Source: a virus
Direction: 5' to 3' (one strand)
DNA length: 37,591 bases
Virus record (IMG/VR): IMGVR_UViG_3300044616_000585
Location: 1-37,591 of that record
Shown here: positions 23,406 through 31,797 of the stretch, in pieces
Numbering within the stretch: the stretch's first letter is position 1
Layout of the letters: each line of letters opens with the position of its first letter
Notes under the pieces: generated by a model
Database searches by the model: none
The model's input: only the letters and a program-made list of their open reading frames with translations
What the model was told of the DNA's origin: nothing
Translations under genes and position numbers: made by a program

Positions 23406-23973
23406 TCTCTTCACTCCTTGAAATGTATAACCATGACTTGCCGATAATTTGCAAGTCCGTAAAATAAGTATCTACTGCATTCTTTACTGTTTCATGCGTC
23501 GTATAATCGTGACCGCCAATCATTCCGCCCGGCTTGAGCTTCGGTAGCCATATCTCAATATCTACGCAAACAGAGTCGTAATCATGCGAGCCGTCAATAA
23601 AGATAAAGTCAACGCTTCGCTTCTTAAAATTCTTAGACGCTTGAGCGCTTGTCATGTCGTAAGTTCTAATCACCTTGCTAACAGGCTCGATGTTTGCATG
23701 ATATTCCGTTCGTAATTCGCCACTTTGGCATTTAAAGTCGTAAAAGTCACTCACGGGATTCCGATGCTCTTCAGAGCCTAAGAAGTGATCTACTGCATAG
23801 TAAGTGATAGCCTTCCCACTATTCAAGATCTCAACGCCCGCGAAAGCAGCGCTCTTGCCTTTCCAAGCTCCGATCTCGACAAACTTGGCGCCGTCGGTTG
23901 CTTTGTCTATTGCTAGCTTGATTATCTCTTCATAGTCAAACCAGCCTTGAATGTTTTGGTAGTAATGATTCAT
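23392..23973 (-). CDS. Class I SAM-dependent methyltransferase (Methyltransf_24 type)
   Basis: The protein has 193 residues. Motif I is VEIGAWKGKS (32-41), where E-x-G-x-x-x-G-x-S is typical of the Methyltransf_24 group. The adenine-binding strand YYAVDHF (58-64) and the motif-IV strand DFIFIDGSHDYDSV (122-135) follow, with LKPGGMIGGHDY (146-157) as the post-IV loop. There is no DNA-methylase (D/N/S)PP(Y/F) motif. Relatives modify sugars, small molecules or glycan ends. Because two glycosyltransferases lie just downstream, I infer that it may methylate the same glycan; the sequence does not prove this. Confidence 0.85.
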   Translation of the reverse strand: MNHYYQNIQGWFDYEEIIKLAIDKATDGAKFVEIGAWKGKSAAFAGVEILNSGKAITYYAVDHFLGSEEHRNPVSDFYDFKCQSGELRTEYHANIEPVSKVIRTYDMTSAQASKNFKKRSVDFIFIDGSHDYDSVCVDIEIWLPKLKPGGMIGGHDYTTHETVKNAVDTYFTDLQIIGKSWLYISRSEENGKD

Positions 23974-23986
23974 AAGTGTAATATAC

Positions 23987-24307
23987 TCAAATATCTATGG
24001 ACTTTACAAACTCTTCGAAATTTCTTATTATGCAATATCGATACCCTGCATTCTCTACTTGCTCTTGCCACCACTTTTGCCGATCAGTTTGCCGACCCGT
24101 CGCGGTCTTAAACTCCAAGAATATCGGGCCGCTCTTCGATAGGTAGGTCATATCAGCTACTCCCGATATCATACCCATGACTTTAAGTTGAGCGCCTTGC
24201 CTCGCGTCGCGGGGGTTATTGTGATTCATGTACAAAAGCCCGCGCTCTCTTGGGCAATTATTCCAATGCCAGGTAAAGCAGTGCGCTTGAAGTTGTTGTT
24301 CAGTCAT
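23987..24307 (-). CDS. VRR-NUC-type endonuclease
   Basis: The protein has 106 residues, starting at ATG 24307 (MTEQQLQAHCFTW). The PD-(D/E)XK core of the VRR-NUC group is visible: GMISGVADMTYL with D52, then GPIFLEFKTATGRQTDRQKWW with E65-x-K67 and the conserved Q77, and finally AGYRYCIIRNFEEFV. The group includes phage nucleases and resolvase-like enzymes acting on branched DNA. It lies between an SF2 helicase and a methyltransferase in the replication region, so Holliday junction or replication-fork trimming is plausible. It overlaps the previous gene by 8 bases. Confidence 0.85.
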   Translation of the reverse strand: MTEQQLQAHCFTWHWNNCPRERGLLYMNHNNPRDARQGAQLKVMGMISGVADMTYLSKSGPIFLEFKTATGRQTDRQKWWQEQVENAGYRYCIIRNFEEFVKSIDI

Positions 24308-24536
24308 GAAACTCAATCCACTTGCAACCAGTTTGAGGGTGCTTTGCAAAGAAATCTTGCATTTCTGTTTTGTCCGATTCTGAATCGCCTCTTACCAATT
24401 TGCGACCGTCTTCCATGTGGAATGTAAACACGCTTTTTTTGTATTGTTTTAAAAGCTCTATCTGTTGTTCAATTGGTAATGAATCTTGATAGGCTTGTGC
24501 TTTTTTATTGTGTTCAAGTAGTTCTTCCAATGTCAT
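24300..24536 (-). CDS. Protein of unknown function, 78 residues
   Basis: It opens MTLEELLEHNKKAQAYQDSLPIEQQIELLKQYKKS, a charged amphipathic helix pair, followed by a small beta part (VFTFHMEDGRKLVRGD) and a C-terminal KHPQTGCKWIEFHD. No family was recognised. The ATG has AGGAG about 9 bases upstream and the stop overlaps the VRR-NUC start region. It could be a nuclease or helicase partner by position only. Confidence 0.7.
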   Translation of the reverse strand: MTLEELLEHNKKAQAYQDSLPIEQQIELLKQYKKSVFTFHMEDGRKLVRGDSESDKTEMQDFFAKHPQTGCKWIEFHD

Positions 24537-24558
24537 CTTTCATTCTCCTATAAATTGC

Positions 24559-24720
24559 TCACTCATTCAGTAAATAATCCATCATTGCGTAAAACTTCGG
24601 ACTCCATCTTAGTAACTCTGCAAGCCAAGCAAAGAGCATAATACGAGCCGTATCATGAGATACGCCGTATTCCATGACTATGTCATCGATCATATCGTTA
24701 AGCCATTGCTCGGTAGTCAT
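24559..24720 (-). CDS. Small protein of unknown function, 53 residues
   Basis: This short gene fills the gap between the SF2 helicase and the 78-residue gene. Its ATG overlaps the helicase stop (ATGA) and its stop lies 22 bases before the next start. The product MTTEQWLNDMIDDIVMEYGVSHDTARIM continues into LFAWLAELLRWSPKFYAMMDYLLNE; it is wholly helical, acidic at the front and hydrophobic at the end. The arrangement of HDTAR resembles a small helix-turn-helix, but no family can be named. Confidence 0.65.
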   Translation of the reverse strand: MTTEQWLNDMIDDIVMEYGVSHDTARIMLFAWLAELLRWSPKFYAMMDYLLNE

Positions 24721-26138
24721 CTCAAATGTCCTGTCTTGTCTTTGTGTATGAATAGCCAGCCTCTTGCATATCCCATCGCATCTCGGTAAGCCTCGGCTTC
24801 AGTTCGCAATTTACATAAACTTTGCAGAACATAGAGAGGATGCAATTTACCTGCCTTGGTTAGTGCAATCCAATCCGGCAAGCCTCCGAGCTTAGCCATC
24901 TCGCGAGCTTCATGCTTTGTCAATATAACTAACTCTTCTAGAACTTCGCGTTCTGTTTTCGGGATAAGTTTTCCACACTCCGAGCACACGCGAGCGGATG
25001 CATAAAGAAACGCGTCGCAATGTATGCAATTCTTGTAAACGGCTAAGCCGTCTCGCTTCTTCTTTGGCGGCTTAGTCCAATCTCTCGAATCGTCCCATAT
25101 TCCAAAGCGGTAAAGGTTATTCCCGAAGTCCAAGACCGTGAATTTATCCTTACTCTCGCAGGTCCGAGAGCCGCGCCCTACCATCTGCAAAAAAAGAGGC
25201 AAACTCTTGGTAGCTCGGTATAAAATAACCGTCTCAATGCTCGGCTCGTCAAAGCCCGTGGTAAAAAGCCCTACATTGATTAAAATGGCCGCGGGGGTCT
25301 CTTTATACCACTTAAGAGCGTTTCGCCTTTCTACGAGCCCCGCAGATCCGTCCAATGATATTACAGGGTGCCCCGCCTTCTCAAATTCTGCGTAGAGTTC
25401 GGCCGCGCTCTTCAAATTCGGCGCAAAAGCTATCGCCTTTGTCCCTGGTGTCCATCGCTGGTAGTTTTGCACGGCTCCCTTGAATATCTGCATTCTTGAG
25501 TATTCGGCTCCTAGTGAATCAGCATCAAAGTCATTGCCTTTGGTTTTTACGCCGCTCAAATCGATAGGCACGGAATAGTATGAAGGCTTGGCTAAGTAGC
25601 CATCAGAGATAAGGCTCGGAATAGTTGAAGCTTCGACCATGTGAGTATAGAGATCGGTCAACGGCGTTCCCTTCCCCTCTCGGTATGGCGTGGCCGTCGC
25701 TCCGAGCACTCTCGCATGAGAGGGAAGAAGAGGGAAGAGCTTGTCGAATGTTCGCTTATGGCATTCATCAAATATGAATAAGTCAACGCTCTGAAGTAGT
25801 TCGCTGTAGATCCGCTGTTCAGCTCGGCGGTATATCGTCTCGATCATAGCGACAAAGATTCGCTGGCTTGAGTTAACTCTGGTAGTCTCGGCGGTAATAA
25901 GCTCGGGAACGATAGCAAGGTTATTAAGCGCCCCGCCTGCTTGCCATAGCAGCTCGCCTCGGTCGGTCAAGATCATGACTCTTTTGCCTTTTTGCAATGC
26001 GCTTTGTGCAATAGCAGAGAACATTATTGTCTTACCAGCTCCAGTCGGAGCGCAAAGAATTACGGCGCGGTGTCCATCGGCAAAAGCTTTGCGGAGGTTC
26101 TTGATTGCATCGGCTTGGTATTTGCGTAGTTGTATCAT
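24717..26138 (-). CDS. Superfamily 2 DNA/RNA helicase (ResIII/DEAD type) with zinc finger
   Basis: The protein has 473 residues from ATG 26138 (MIQLRKYQADAI, the typical LR-YQ-A opening with the Q-motif). Codons upstream to 26186 only translate the GTGGTAAG repeats and are left out. Motifs: Walker A APTGAGKT (30-37), DECH (124-127), GATATP (146-151), FTTGFDEP (about 292-299) and QMVGRGSR (318-325). A four-Cys zinc knuckle (C371, C374, C385, C388) follows. The whole resembles phage helicases of the UvsW/RadD type that act on branched DNA and origins. It lies directly downstream of the origin-like repeat block and has no obvious Shine-Dalgarno, so translation may be weak or the true start may be ATG 26168. 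Confidence 0.9.
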   Translation of the reverse strand: MIQLRKYQADAIKNLRKAFADGHRAVILCAPTGAGKTIMFSAIAQSALQKGKRVMILTDRGELLWQAGGALNNLAIVPELITAETTRVNSSQRIFVAMIETIYRRAEQRIYSELLQSVDLFIFDECHKRTFDKLFPLLPSHARVLGATATPYREGKGTPLTDLYTHMVEASTIPSLISDGYLAKPSYYSVPIDLSGVKTKGNDFDADSLGAEYSRMQIFKGAVQNYQRWTPGTKAIAFAPNLKSAAELYAEFEKAGHPVISLDGSAGLVERRNALKWYKETPAAILINVGLFTTGFDEPSIETVILYRATKSLPLFLQMVGRGSRTCESKDKFTVLDFGNNLYRFGIWDDSRDWTKPPKKKRDGLAVYKNCIHCDAFLYASARVCSECGKLIPKTEREVLEELVILTKHEAREMAKLGGLPDWIALTKAGKLHPLYVLQSLCKLRTEAEAYRDAMGYARGWLFIHKDKTGHLR

Positions 26139-26375
<237 letters not shown>

Positions 26376-28580
26376 TTACCCGTAACTGCTGAAATTTGAT
26401 GTGGTAGGGAGTATCTCTTTTACCTTGTAGCACTTCACTGACTTACCATTTTTGCGCTTTGAGGTCCTTTCAAATCCTAAATTTCTGAGAGCGATTCCGA
26501 CTCTTTGAGTGTTAAAATGCAGTTTTGAGTACTGCATCATGTAGGATATGATCTCGGTTGTTGTTTTCGTATTTGATTCATGATTCGAGTCAGTTTTCTC
26601 AAAAAACATCATGATAGCCTCTTCGACTGTATCTACTTGCTCGTTATATGAAGTGAGCTGGTTCAGGTTTTCTATATCCTCTTTGGATAATTGCCAAGAG
26701 CTGTTACCTTCAGTGTGATAGATGCGATATGCCTCCATGAATAACTCTGTTTTGTCGATCGCATTGAATGCCTCGAAGTCAATTGCTTTTATATTGATAG
26801 GCACGATACGGCGGTTGCCAGTCGGGTCGTTTATGATCTCAAGGTCGTTTGAAGTCCCTGAAAGCACGGCATAGCGTGTGAAGTCTTGCGTTCGGCGGCC
26901 GTATGGCAATCTAAGAGTAATAGTTTGCTTTGAGCTTATATCTTTGATATGCTTGTATTCGCTTTTGTTCTTGCCGGAGAACTCATCATCGCATAGGATC
27001 AGCTTTGTACACATAAGCATAAGATCGTCCTTGCCGGTATCGAGTTTGGATTCTCCGTAATAGCTTCTTAGGTCTTTTGGCAAGAGCCATCTAAAGAAAT
27101 TAGTTTTCCCGATGCCTTGCCCTCCGACAAGCACCAGGATAAGAAGCGAGTAAGTACCGTGCATGGATGCAACTATCGATACTATCCATTTGCGCAAGAA
27201 AGCGTGCGCATATGCTTGGTATTCTTCGTATGTAACTCCTTGAGAGTCAAAGGTGATACACTCTGCGAGCTTTTCTATGTTGTTTTGGGTTGTTTTATCT
27301 TTATTTGCCTCAAAAAACTGCATAAATGGGTTATATCGAGGCGTTGCATCCGAGTTTATTATGTCTTCGATGGTTGTTTTAGCGCAACGCGTTCCAAGCG
27401 AGTCAGCTATTTCACCCCAGATGGTATTTACATCCCAGTCGGTAAGTGCTCGGTCTTGGTATTCGATCATGTTAGTTACTTCATTCAGTTTTAGGCCGTA
27501 TGTAGCCAGCGCGGCGCGGATTTCGGGTAATAGGTTTGCTTGTTTTTCTTTTGTTAGCTCCGAGCGTGGTATAGCTAGTGTTTGCTCAATGATTTCTTGA
27601 GTTATTTCAGGATCAATGCCATCTTGCTTGCCTAATTTGTTTACGGATTCATTTATCTCCGCGTCCGACTTGAAGCCTTGCAGCATTTGCGCTTTGGTAT
27701 ATCGCTCTATCTTTCGAGTTTCCTCCGTTTGTATCTCAATACCAGCTTCTTTGCACTTGTAAAAGAAGGTGTTGATTTTTACGCGTCCATTCCCAGTCCG
27801 TAGGCACTCGGTAAACTTAGCGTCGCACTTTGCAGCGTCATACTTAGAACCTTGTTGAGATATGCAGTGAAAGTAGGTCCGGCCTTGTTCTCCGTAGTGA
27901 CCTGCGATTGCAAAGCCGATTTGCATCCAATCATAGTATGAGTCTACCATGTCAATACCACGCGAGCCGATTTGCATGAGGATATGATCTATATCGGATT
28001 TGGTATGTGGATAATACCTCCGCGCCTCTGCTTTTGGTTGTTTTAGGTATCGTTTGAATACTTGGGTCTTGCCTTCGCGTCTATAAAGATGCGGATCGAA
28101 TGAGACAAAGCGAAGACGGCTCGTATCCTTACACGCGGGATCGCAAATAAGGTGGTAACTATCGGCTAAGTGCTTTTCTATGGCGTGGTAAGCTTCTAAA
28201 TGCTTTGTAGGCTCAATTAAGAAGTATACAGCATAGCCATATCCTCCGACTGACTGATGGTAGGCATACACATACGGGTCCGATTGCAGTTGCTCTATTT
28301 GCATTTCGGGATTGTCTTTCTCATCAATATCCATGCAAAGAATACCAGAGTGCGCTTCAAGCGCGTCCGCTTTGCGTTCTGCGAACTTGCCGGACGGCGA
28401 GATAGCAGGGAGCTTGCGTTTAAAGTTGGTTTTGTTTTCGCCTTCGGGTAGATTCCGGTAAGTAATAACGATATCTTGCCATATACCTTGTTCTACTGAC
28501 TTCAGAAAGAAGTCGAAGTCCATAGTCTTCGCGGCTTTGGTTTCCCGTGTTGAGTTGAAGAAAGAAATAGTAATACTCAT
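26376..28580 (-). CDS. Primase-helicase: BT4734-like primase domain fused to VapE-type SF3-like helicase
   Basis: The protein has 734 residues. The N-terminal domain (about 1-180) contains SGILCMDIDEKDN (78-90, catalytic D84/D86), a GGYGYAVYFLIEP strand and DTSRLRFVSFDP (152-163), the pattern of BT4734/VirE-N primase-like domains typical of Bacteroidota mobile elements. A PriCT-2-like helical linker (about 190-285) follows, with YYDWMQIGFAIAGHYG. The C-terminal ATPase has Walker A GGQGIGKT (486-493), Walker B LILCDDEF (527-534), a sensor SGTSND (574-579) and paired arginines GNRRIVPI (588-595), characteristic of the virulence-associated E group. It would prime and unwind DNA at the origin. 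It overlaps the upstream DnaA-IV-like gene by 4 bases, and its last codons contain an imperfect octamer of the origin region. Confidence 0.92.
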   Translation of the reverse strand: MSITISFFNSTRETKAAKTMDFDFFLKSVEQGIWQDIVITYRNLPEGENKTNFKRKLPAISPSGKFAERKADALEAHSGILCMDIDEKDNPEMQIEQLQSDPYVYAYHQSVGGYGYAVYFLIEPTKHLEAYHAIEKHLADSYHLICDPACKDTSRLRFVSFDPHLYRREGKTQVFKRYLKQPKAEARRYYPHTKSDIDHILMQIGSRGIDMVDSYYDWMQIGFAIAGHYGEQGRTYFHCISQQGSKYDAAKCDAKFTECLRTGNGRVKINTFFYKCKEAGIEIQTEETRKIERYTKAQMLQGFKSDAEINESVNKLGKQDGIDPEITQEIIEQTLAIPRSELTKEKQANLLPEIRAALATYGLKLNEVTNMIEYQDRALTDWDVNTIWGEIADSLGTRCAKTTIEDIINSDATPRYNPFMQFFEANKDKTTQNNIEKLAECITFDSQGVTYEEYQAYAHAFLRKWIVSIVASMHGTYSLLILVLVGGQGIGKTNFFRWLLPKDLRSYYGESKLDTGKDDLMLMCTKLILCDDEFSGKNKSEYKHIKDISSKQTITLRLPYGRRTQDFTRYAVLSGTSNDLEIINDPTGNRRIVPINIKAIDFEAFNAIDKTELFMEAYRIYHTEGNSSWQLSKEDIENLNQLTSYNEQVDTVEEAIMMFFEKTDSNHESNTKTTTEIISYMMQYSKLHFNTQRVGIALRNLGFERTSKRKNGKSVKCYKVKEILPTTSNFSSYG

Positions 28581-29017
28581 GCCTTGGCCTTGCGAATAAG
28601 TTGTAAGTAGATTTCGTTAAAGTTCGGATCTAGGATGCGCTCGTGTTTTATATTTCGGGCTGCAATTATAGGCAATTTACGATCGCAATTAAAGATAAAA
28701 GCGATATCCGTCATAGTGAATGCAAAGTCTTGATAGCATATTGTTATGGCCACATGACGCGCAAAGCTTTGGCGCTGGTGAATATGCTGAATACTGATCT
28801 CGTAGTATTCGGCTACCACTTGAATAACCCGCTCGGATACTTCATAGAGTTCGGCGGTGTTCAGTTTTCGAACACGCCCGCGCGGTTTCTTTGTTCGATT
28901 TCCGAACAGTTCCTCGCGTTCTATTTTAAGAATCGCTGAAAGCGGGAGCGTAGCCAGCGGTTTAGGGTTTGTATCTTGCGCGAGGTCACTGATGTGACCG
29001 ATCGGATGTAAGGGCAT
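28577..29017 (-). CDS. DnaA domain IV-like protein, 146 residues
   Basis: Start ATG with AGAGGA upstream; the stop overlaps the primase (ATGA). The first 60 residues are basic and disordered (RTKKPRGRVRKLN). Residues 62-125 read like the C-terminal helix bundle of DnaA: ERVIQVVAEYYEISIQHIHQ, then RQSFARHVAITICYQDFAFTMTDIAFIFN and CDRKLPIIAARNIKHE. In DnaA the pattern is V-x-x-(Y/F)-(Y/F)-x-(I/V) ... R....AR..A.YL ...T...I...F. .R.H.TV..A...I. The AAA+ part is absent, so this is not a replication initiator in the full sense, but a box-binding protein that could recruit host or phage factors. It belongs next to a primase and an origin-like region, which supports an initiation role. Confidence 0.75.
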   Translation of the reverse strand: MPLHPIGHISDLAQDTNPKPLATLPLSAILKIEREELFGNRTKKPRGRVRKLNTAELYEVSERVIQVVAEYYEISIQHIHQRQSFARHVAITICYQDFAFTMTDIAFIFNCDRKLPIIAARNIKHERILDPNFNEIYLQLIRKAKA

Positions 29018-29056
29018 ATTTTTTCCTCTATGTAATATCCGACTTGTAAAGTAGTT

Positions 29057-29620
29057 TCACGATCTAAATTGTTCATGTCGAGTCCAGAGATAGTCTTCGA
29101 TTTTTTGCGCTGTTAGTTGCACTTGCGAGTATGTATCAAGTTCGTCCATAGCCGCGTAAATATGATGCGAAAGAGTCGAGCGATTCATGTCTAGGTATTC
29201 GGCGATCTTGAATGATGTGAGCTTCAGATATACGGTTGCAAAAAATATAAACATTCGTTTTGCTGCTATTAGCTCTTGGAATCTTACTTTATCACGAAGC
29301 GTGTGATTTGTCGGGAAGTGTTTGAGCACTTCGACTTCAAGACCGGATAGCTCCGCGTATGGATTTGCGAATGAGAAGTCTATGCCTCGTTTCATAAAGT
29401 GAGCGCTTTTGGTTTTGTGGTTAATTTGAGCGTATTGAAGCTGCGGCCTCTTTTGTTTTGCAAAGTAATAATCTGCAAGTTTGTTGTTAGTTTTTATTGC
29501 TTGGTTTGCTTTGCGTTCGAGTTCTTCGCGTTCCTCTCTTAGTTGCTCTGATAGGCTTTTGCCTTTGATGAAGGGGGAGGCTAAGCCATCCCCTTCGTCA
29601 TATATCATATTGTGATTCAT
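29057..29620 (-). CDS. Protein with LSEQLREER motif and DnaA-IV-like helix-turn-helix
   Basis: The protein has 187 residues. The N-terminal part contains KSLSEQLREEREELERKA (21-38), shared with the protein encoded at 31794-32102. A basic middle region (KTNNKLADYYFAKQKRPQLQYAQ) follows. The C terminus (about 115-165) is LIAAKRMFIFFATVYLKLTSFKIAEYLDMNRSTLSHHI, an R-x-x-F-x-F-A......(S/T)..IA..L...RSTL.HHI pattern close to DnaA domain IV and to the next gene. It may bind DNA near the origin or regulate the replication operon. It directly follows the helicase-methyltransferase gene with a 4-base overlap. Confidence 0.72.
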   Translation of the reverse strand: MNHNMIYDEGDGLASPFIKGKSLSEQLREEREELERKANQAIKTNNKLADYYFAKQKRPQLQYAQINHKTKSAHFMKRGIDFSFANPYAELSGLEVEVLKHFPTNHTLRDKVRFQELIAAKRMFIFFATVYLKLTSFKIAEYLDMNRSTLSHHIYAAMDELDTYSQVQLTAQKIEDYLWTRHEQFRS

Positions 29621-31797
29621 GCAAATATAGCCTCCTGACCTTTTGACTTTACAAGCTCTTGCATATTTTTAGATGCAAGGTTAAAATAAGACTCTTTTAA
29701 TTCAAATCCGATTCCATAGCGATCCATTTTTACCGCTTGATATACTTCACTACCAATACCCATGAAAGGAGTGAATACAGTATCGCCTTTATTTGTATAC
29801 AAGTGAATTAATCTTTCAATGGTATCAAGTTGAAGCGGGCAAATATGCTTTTCATCTTGATCCTCTCTAGCATTACGATACCCTTGCAAAGTATTCGAGT
29901 AATTTATGTCCATCCATACAGGTGATGCGTATTTTTGCCATAAGTCAACAGAAAGATCAGTATTTGTAACAGGCTCATCTCTATCGCCATCTTTTCGGAA
30001 TATCAAAACATAATCAGGAATACCAACGCGAGACATAGTGCTATCTTTTTTGACTTGTTTATGCAATAGTCCTAGTGCTTTTGTTCTTTGCATTTCAACT
30101 ACCGGATCTTTCCAAATAGTTACTCTCGAATGATAGACAAAACCAACAGACTGGAATAACTGTACTATCATTCCGCTAAAGTCGCGAAGTCCGATATATC
30201 CTTCTTTCCCTTTTTGAATAGGCAAGTCCATGCAATGCACTGCGATATTACGGCCTTCTTTAATGACTCTAAATAGTTCTGAAGCCAAGAAAGAAAACTG
30301 CTCAAAAAACTCTTTGTAATCTTTGGAATTTCCTAAGTCTTCGATATGAGATGAATAAGTATATAGTTCTGCAAATGGAGGGGAAAACACACTAAACCCT
30401 ACGCTATTTGATTCGAGTGATTGTATCAATTGAATACTATCTCCATTCTTGATAGTATAGTATTCATTGCTTGTTTCATTTGATTGCACTTCAGCGTGCT
30501 TAAATATATCCTCATTGGCGTTCATGCTTTTCTCCATTTCCTTTTGCATATTCTCAAATTGATTCTGTTTTGTTTTTATTGATTGGATAACATTTTGCAT
30601 TGTATCGGTTGTAATAAGATAGATATTGACTTCATTCTTTTGACCAAACCTATAAGATCGTCTAATAGCTTGATACAATCCTTCAAATGAAAAGTCTAAT
30701 GATGCAAATACTTGATTCCTGCAGTTTTGATAATTGAGTCCAAACTGTGCAATCTTAGTCTTAGTAATCAAAACTCTAAATTCATTATTTGCAAAACCAA
30801 GCAGCATCTTTTCTTTGTATTCCGGAGAATCAGATCCTTTGACTTCGATGGCATCTGGTATCAGTTTTCTAAGCAGTTCACCTTCTTCATTTTGCTTAAT
30901 CCAAATAATAAAGTTTTCATTTGAGTTATTTACAAGTTTTACAACTTCATCAATGCGTTCTAATTTAGTAAGTCGCAATTCTTGATTAAAGTCAATTGCA
31001 GAAATAGCAGTATCATTAAAAAGCAATCCATTATCTCTAGTTTCGGTTTTGATTTGCTTTTCTTGTATGTTAAGACTTGGCAAGTCGTATCCGTCCATCG
31101 GGAATCCGATATTGCTTGGATTAGATAGCATAATTGCCCATGAAGAAACAAAAGAATAAAATGTACTAACAGCATGGCCTTTTAATCTCCATTTAGAAGT
31201 CTCACCACCATCATGCACAAAATACATTGCAAGCATCTCATTGCGACTCATGATATTTAAAAACTCAGCATGATTTCCGAGTTCCATCGGATCATTAGGA
31301 GATGGCGTTGCAGTACAAGCAAGTTTATATTTAGTATGGTAAAAAGAATCTATTATTTTCTTTTTTGTTTCGCCTTCAAAGTTTTTAAGAATACTAGACT
31401 CATCAAGTACCACGCCTGCAAATTCAGAACAATCTACATTATCTATTTGCTCATAGTTAGTAATTACCACGCCATGATTCTCAGATTCTTTTGCTTTGCT
31501 TATTGGAATGCCAAACTTTGCGCCTTCGCTTATTGTTTGTCCAGATACTGCGAGCGGTGCGAGTATCAGGACTGGTTTTCCTGTTTGTTTATTTACTTGA
31601 TTTGCCCATTCAAGTTGCATCAATGTTTTACCAAGTCCACAATCTGCAAATATAGCATAGCGTCCTTTCTTCAGTGCTTTTGTAACTATGTATTTTTGAA
31701 ATGGGAATAAGTGTGTATTCAAATCCTTACCTTCAATATCAAATCCGCTCTCTTGGATTGATTTTACCTTCTTTTTAAGAAACTCCGCGTAATTCAT
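29617..31797 (-). CDS. SNF2-type helicase fused to N4/N6 DNA methyltransferase
   Basis: The protein has 726 residues. The helicase half has FPFQKYIV, Walker A ADCGLGKT (51-58), DESS (132-135), TATP (162-165), a second RecA lobe with VLITKTKIAQFGLNYQ (342-357) and motif VI QAIRRSYRFGQ (376-386), as in SNF2 enzymes. After a charged coil (about 400-440) the second half is a DNA methyltransferase: SPPF in motif IV (472-475), then a long target region, then motif I FMGIGSE (678-684). Motif IV before motif I indicates the beta class (N4-cytosine or N6-adenine). Both halves keep their catalytic residues. The gene is lower in GC than its neighbours. It could move along DNA and methylate sites to protect phage DNA from restriction. 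Confidence 0.92.
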   Translation of the reverse strand: MNYAEFLKKKVKSIQESGFDIEGKDLNTHLFPFQKYIVTKALKKGRYAIFADCGLGKTLMQLEWANQVNKQTGKPVLILAPLAVSGQTISEGAKFGIPISKAKESENHGVVITNYEQIDNVDCSEFAGVVLDESSILKNFEGETKKKIIDSFYHTKYKLACTATPSPNDPMELGNHAEFLNIMSRNEMLAMYFVHDGGETSKWRLKGHAVSTFYSFVSSWAIMLSNPSNIGFPMDGYDLPSLNIQEKQIKTETRDNGLLFNDTAISAIDFNQELRLTKLERIDEVVKLVNNSNENFIIWIKQNEEGELLRKLIPDAIEVKGSDSPEYKEKMLLGFANNEFRVLITKTKIAQFGLNYQNCRNQVFASLDFSFEGLYQAIRRSYRFGQKNEVNIYLITTDTMQNVIQSIKTKQNQFENMQKEMEKSMNANEDIFKHAEVQSNETSNEYYTIKNGDSIQLIQSLESNSVGFSVFSPPFAELYTYSSHIEDLGNSKDYKEFFEQFSFLASELFRVIKEGRNIAVHCMDLPIQKGKEGYIGLRDFSGMIVQLFQSVGFVYHSRVTIWKDPVVEMQRTKALGLLHKQVKKDSTMSRVGIPDYVLIFRKDGDRDEPVTNTDLSVDLWQKYASPVWMDINYSNTLQGYRNAREDQDEKHICPLQLDTIERLIHLYTNKGDTVFTPFMGIGSEVYQAVKMDRYGIGFELKESYFNLASKNMQELVKSKGQEAIFA

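Noticed and set aside
28006-28014. Perfect host-type DnaA box (TTATCCACA on the minus strand) in the primase gene
   Set aside because: Only one copy, inside a coding region and without neighbouring boxes; a nine-base match of this kind can occur by chance in 37 kb.
31270-31710. Plus-strand open frame of 146 codons opposite the helicase-methyltransferase
   Set aside because: It is Cys/Phe/Tyr-rich, as expected from the complement of an AT-rich gene, and crosses conserved helicase motifs on the other strand.
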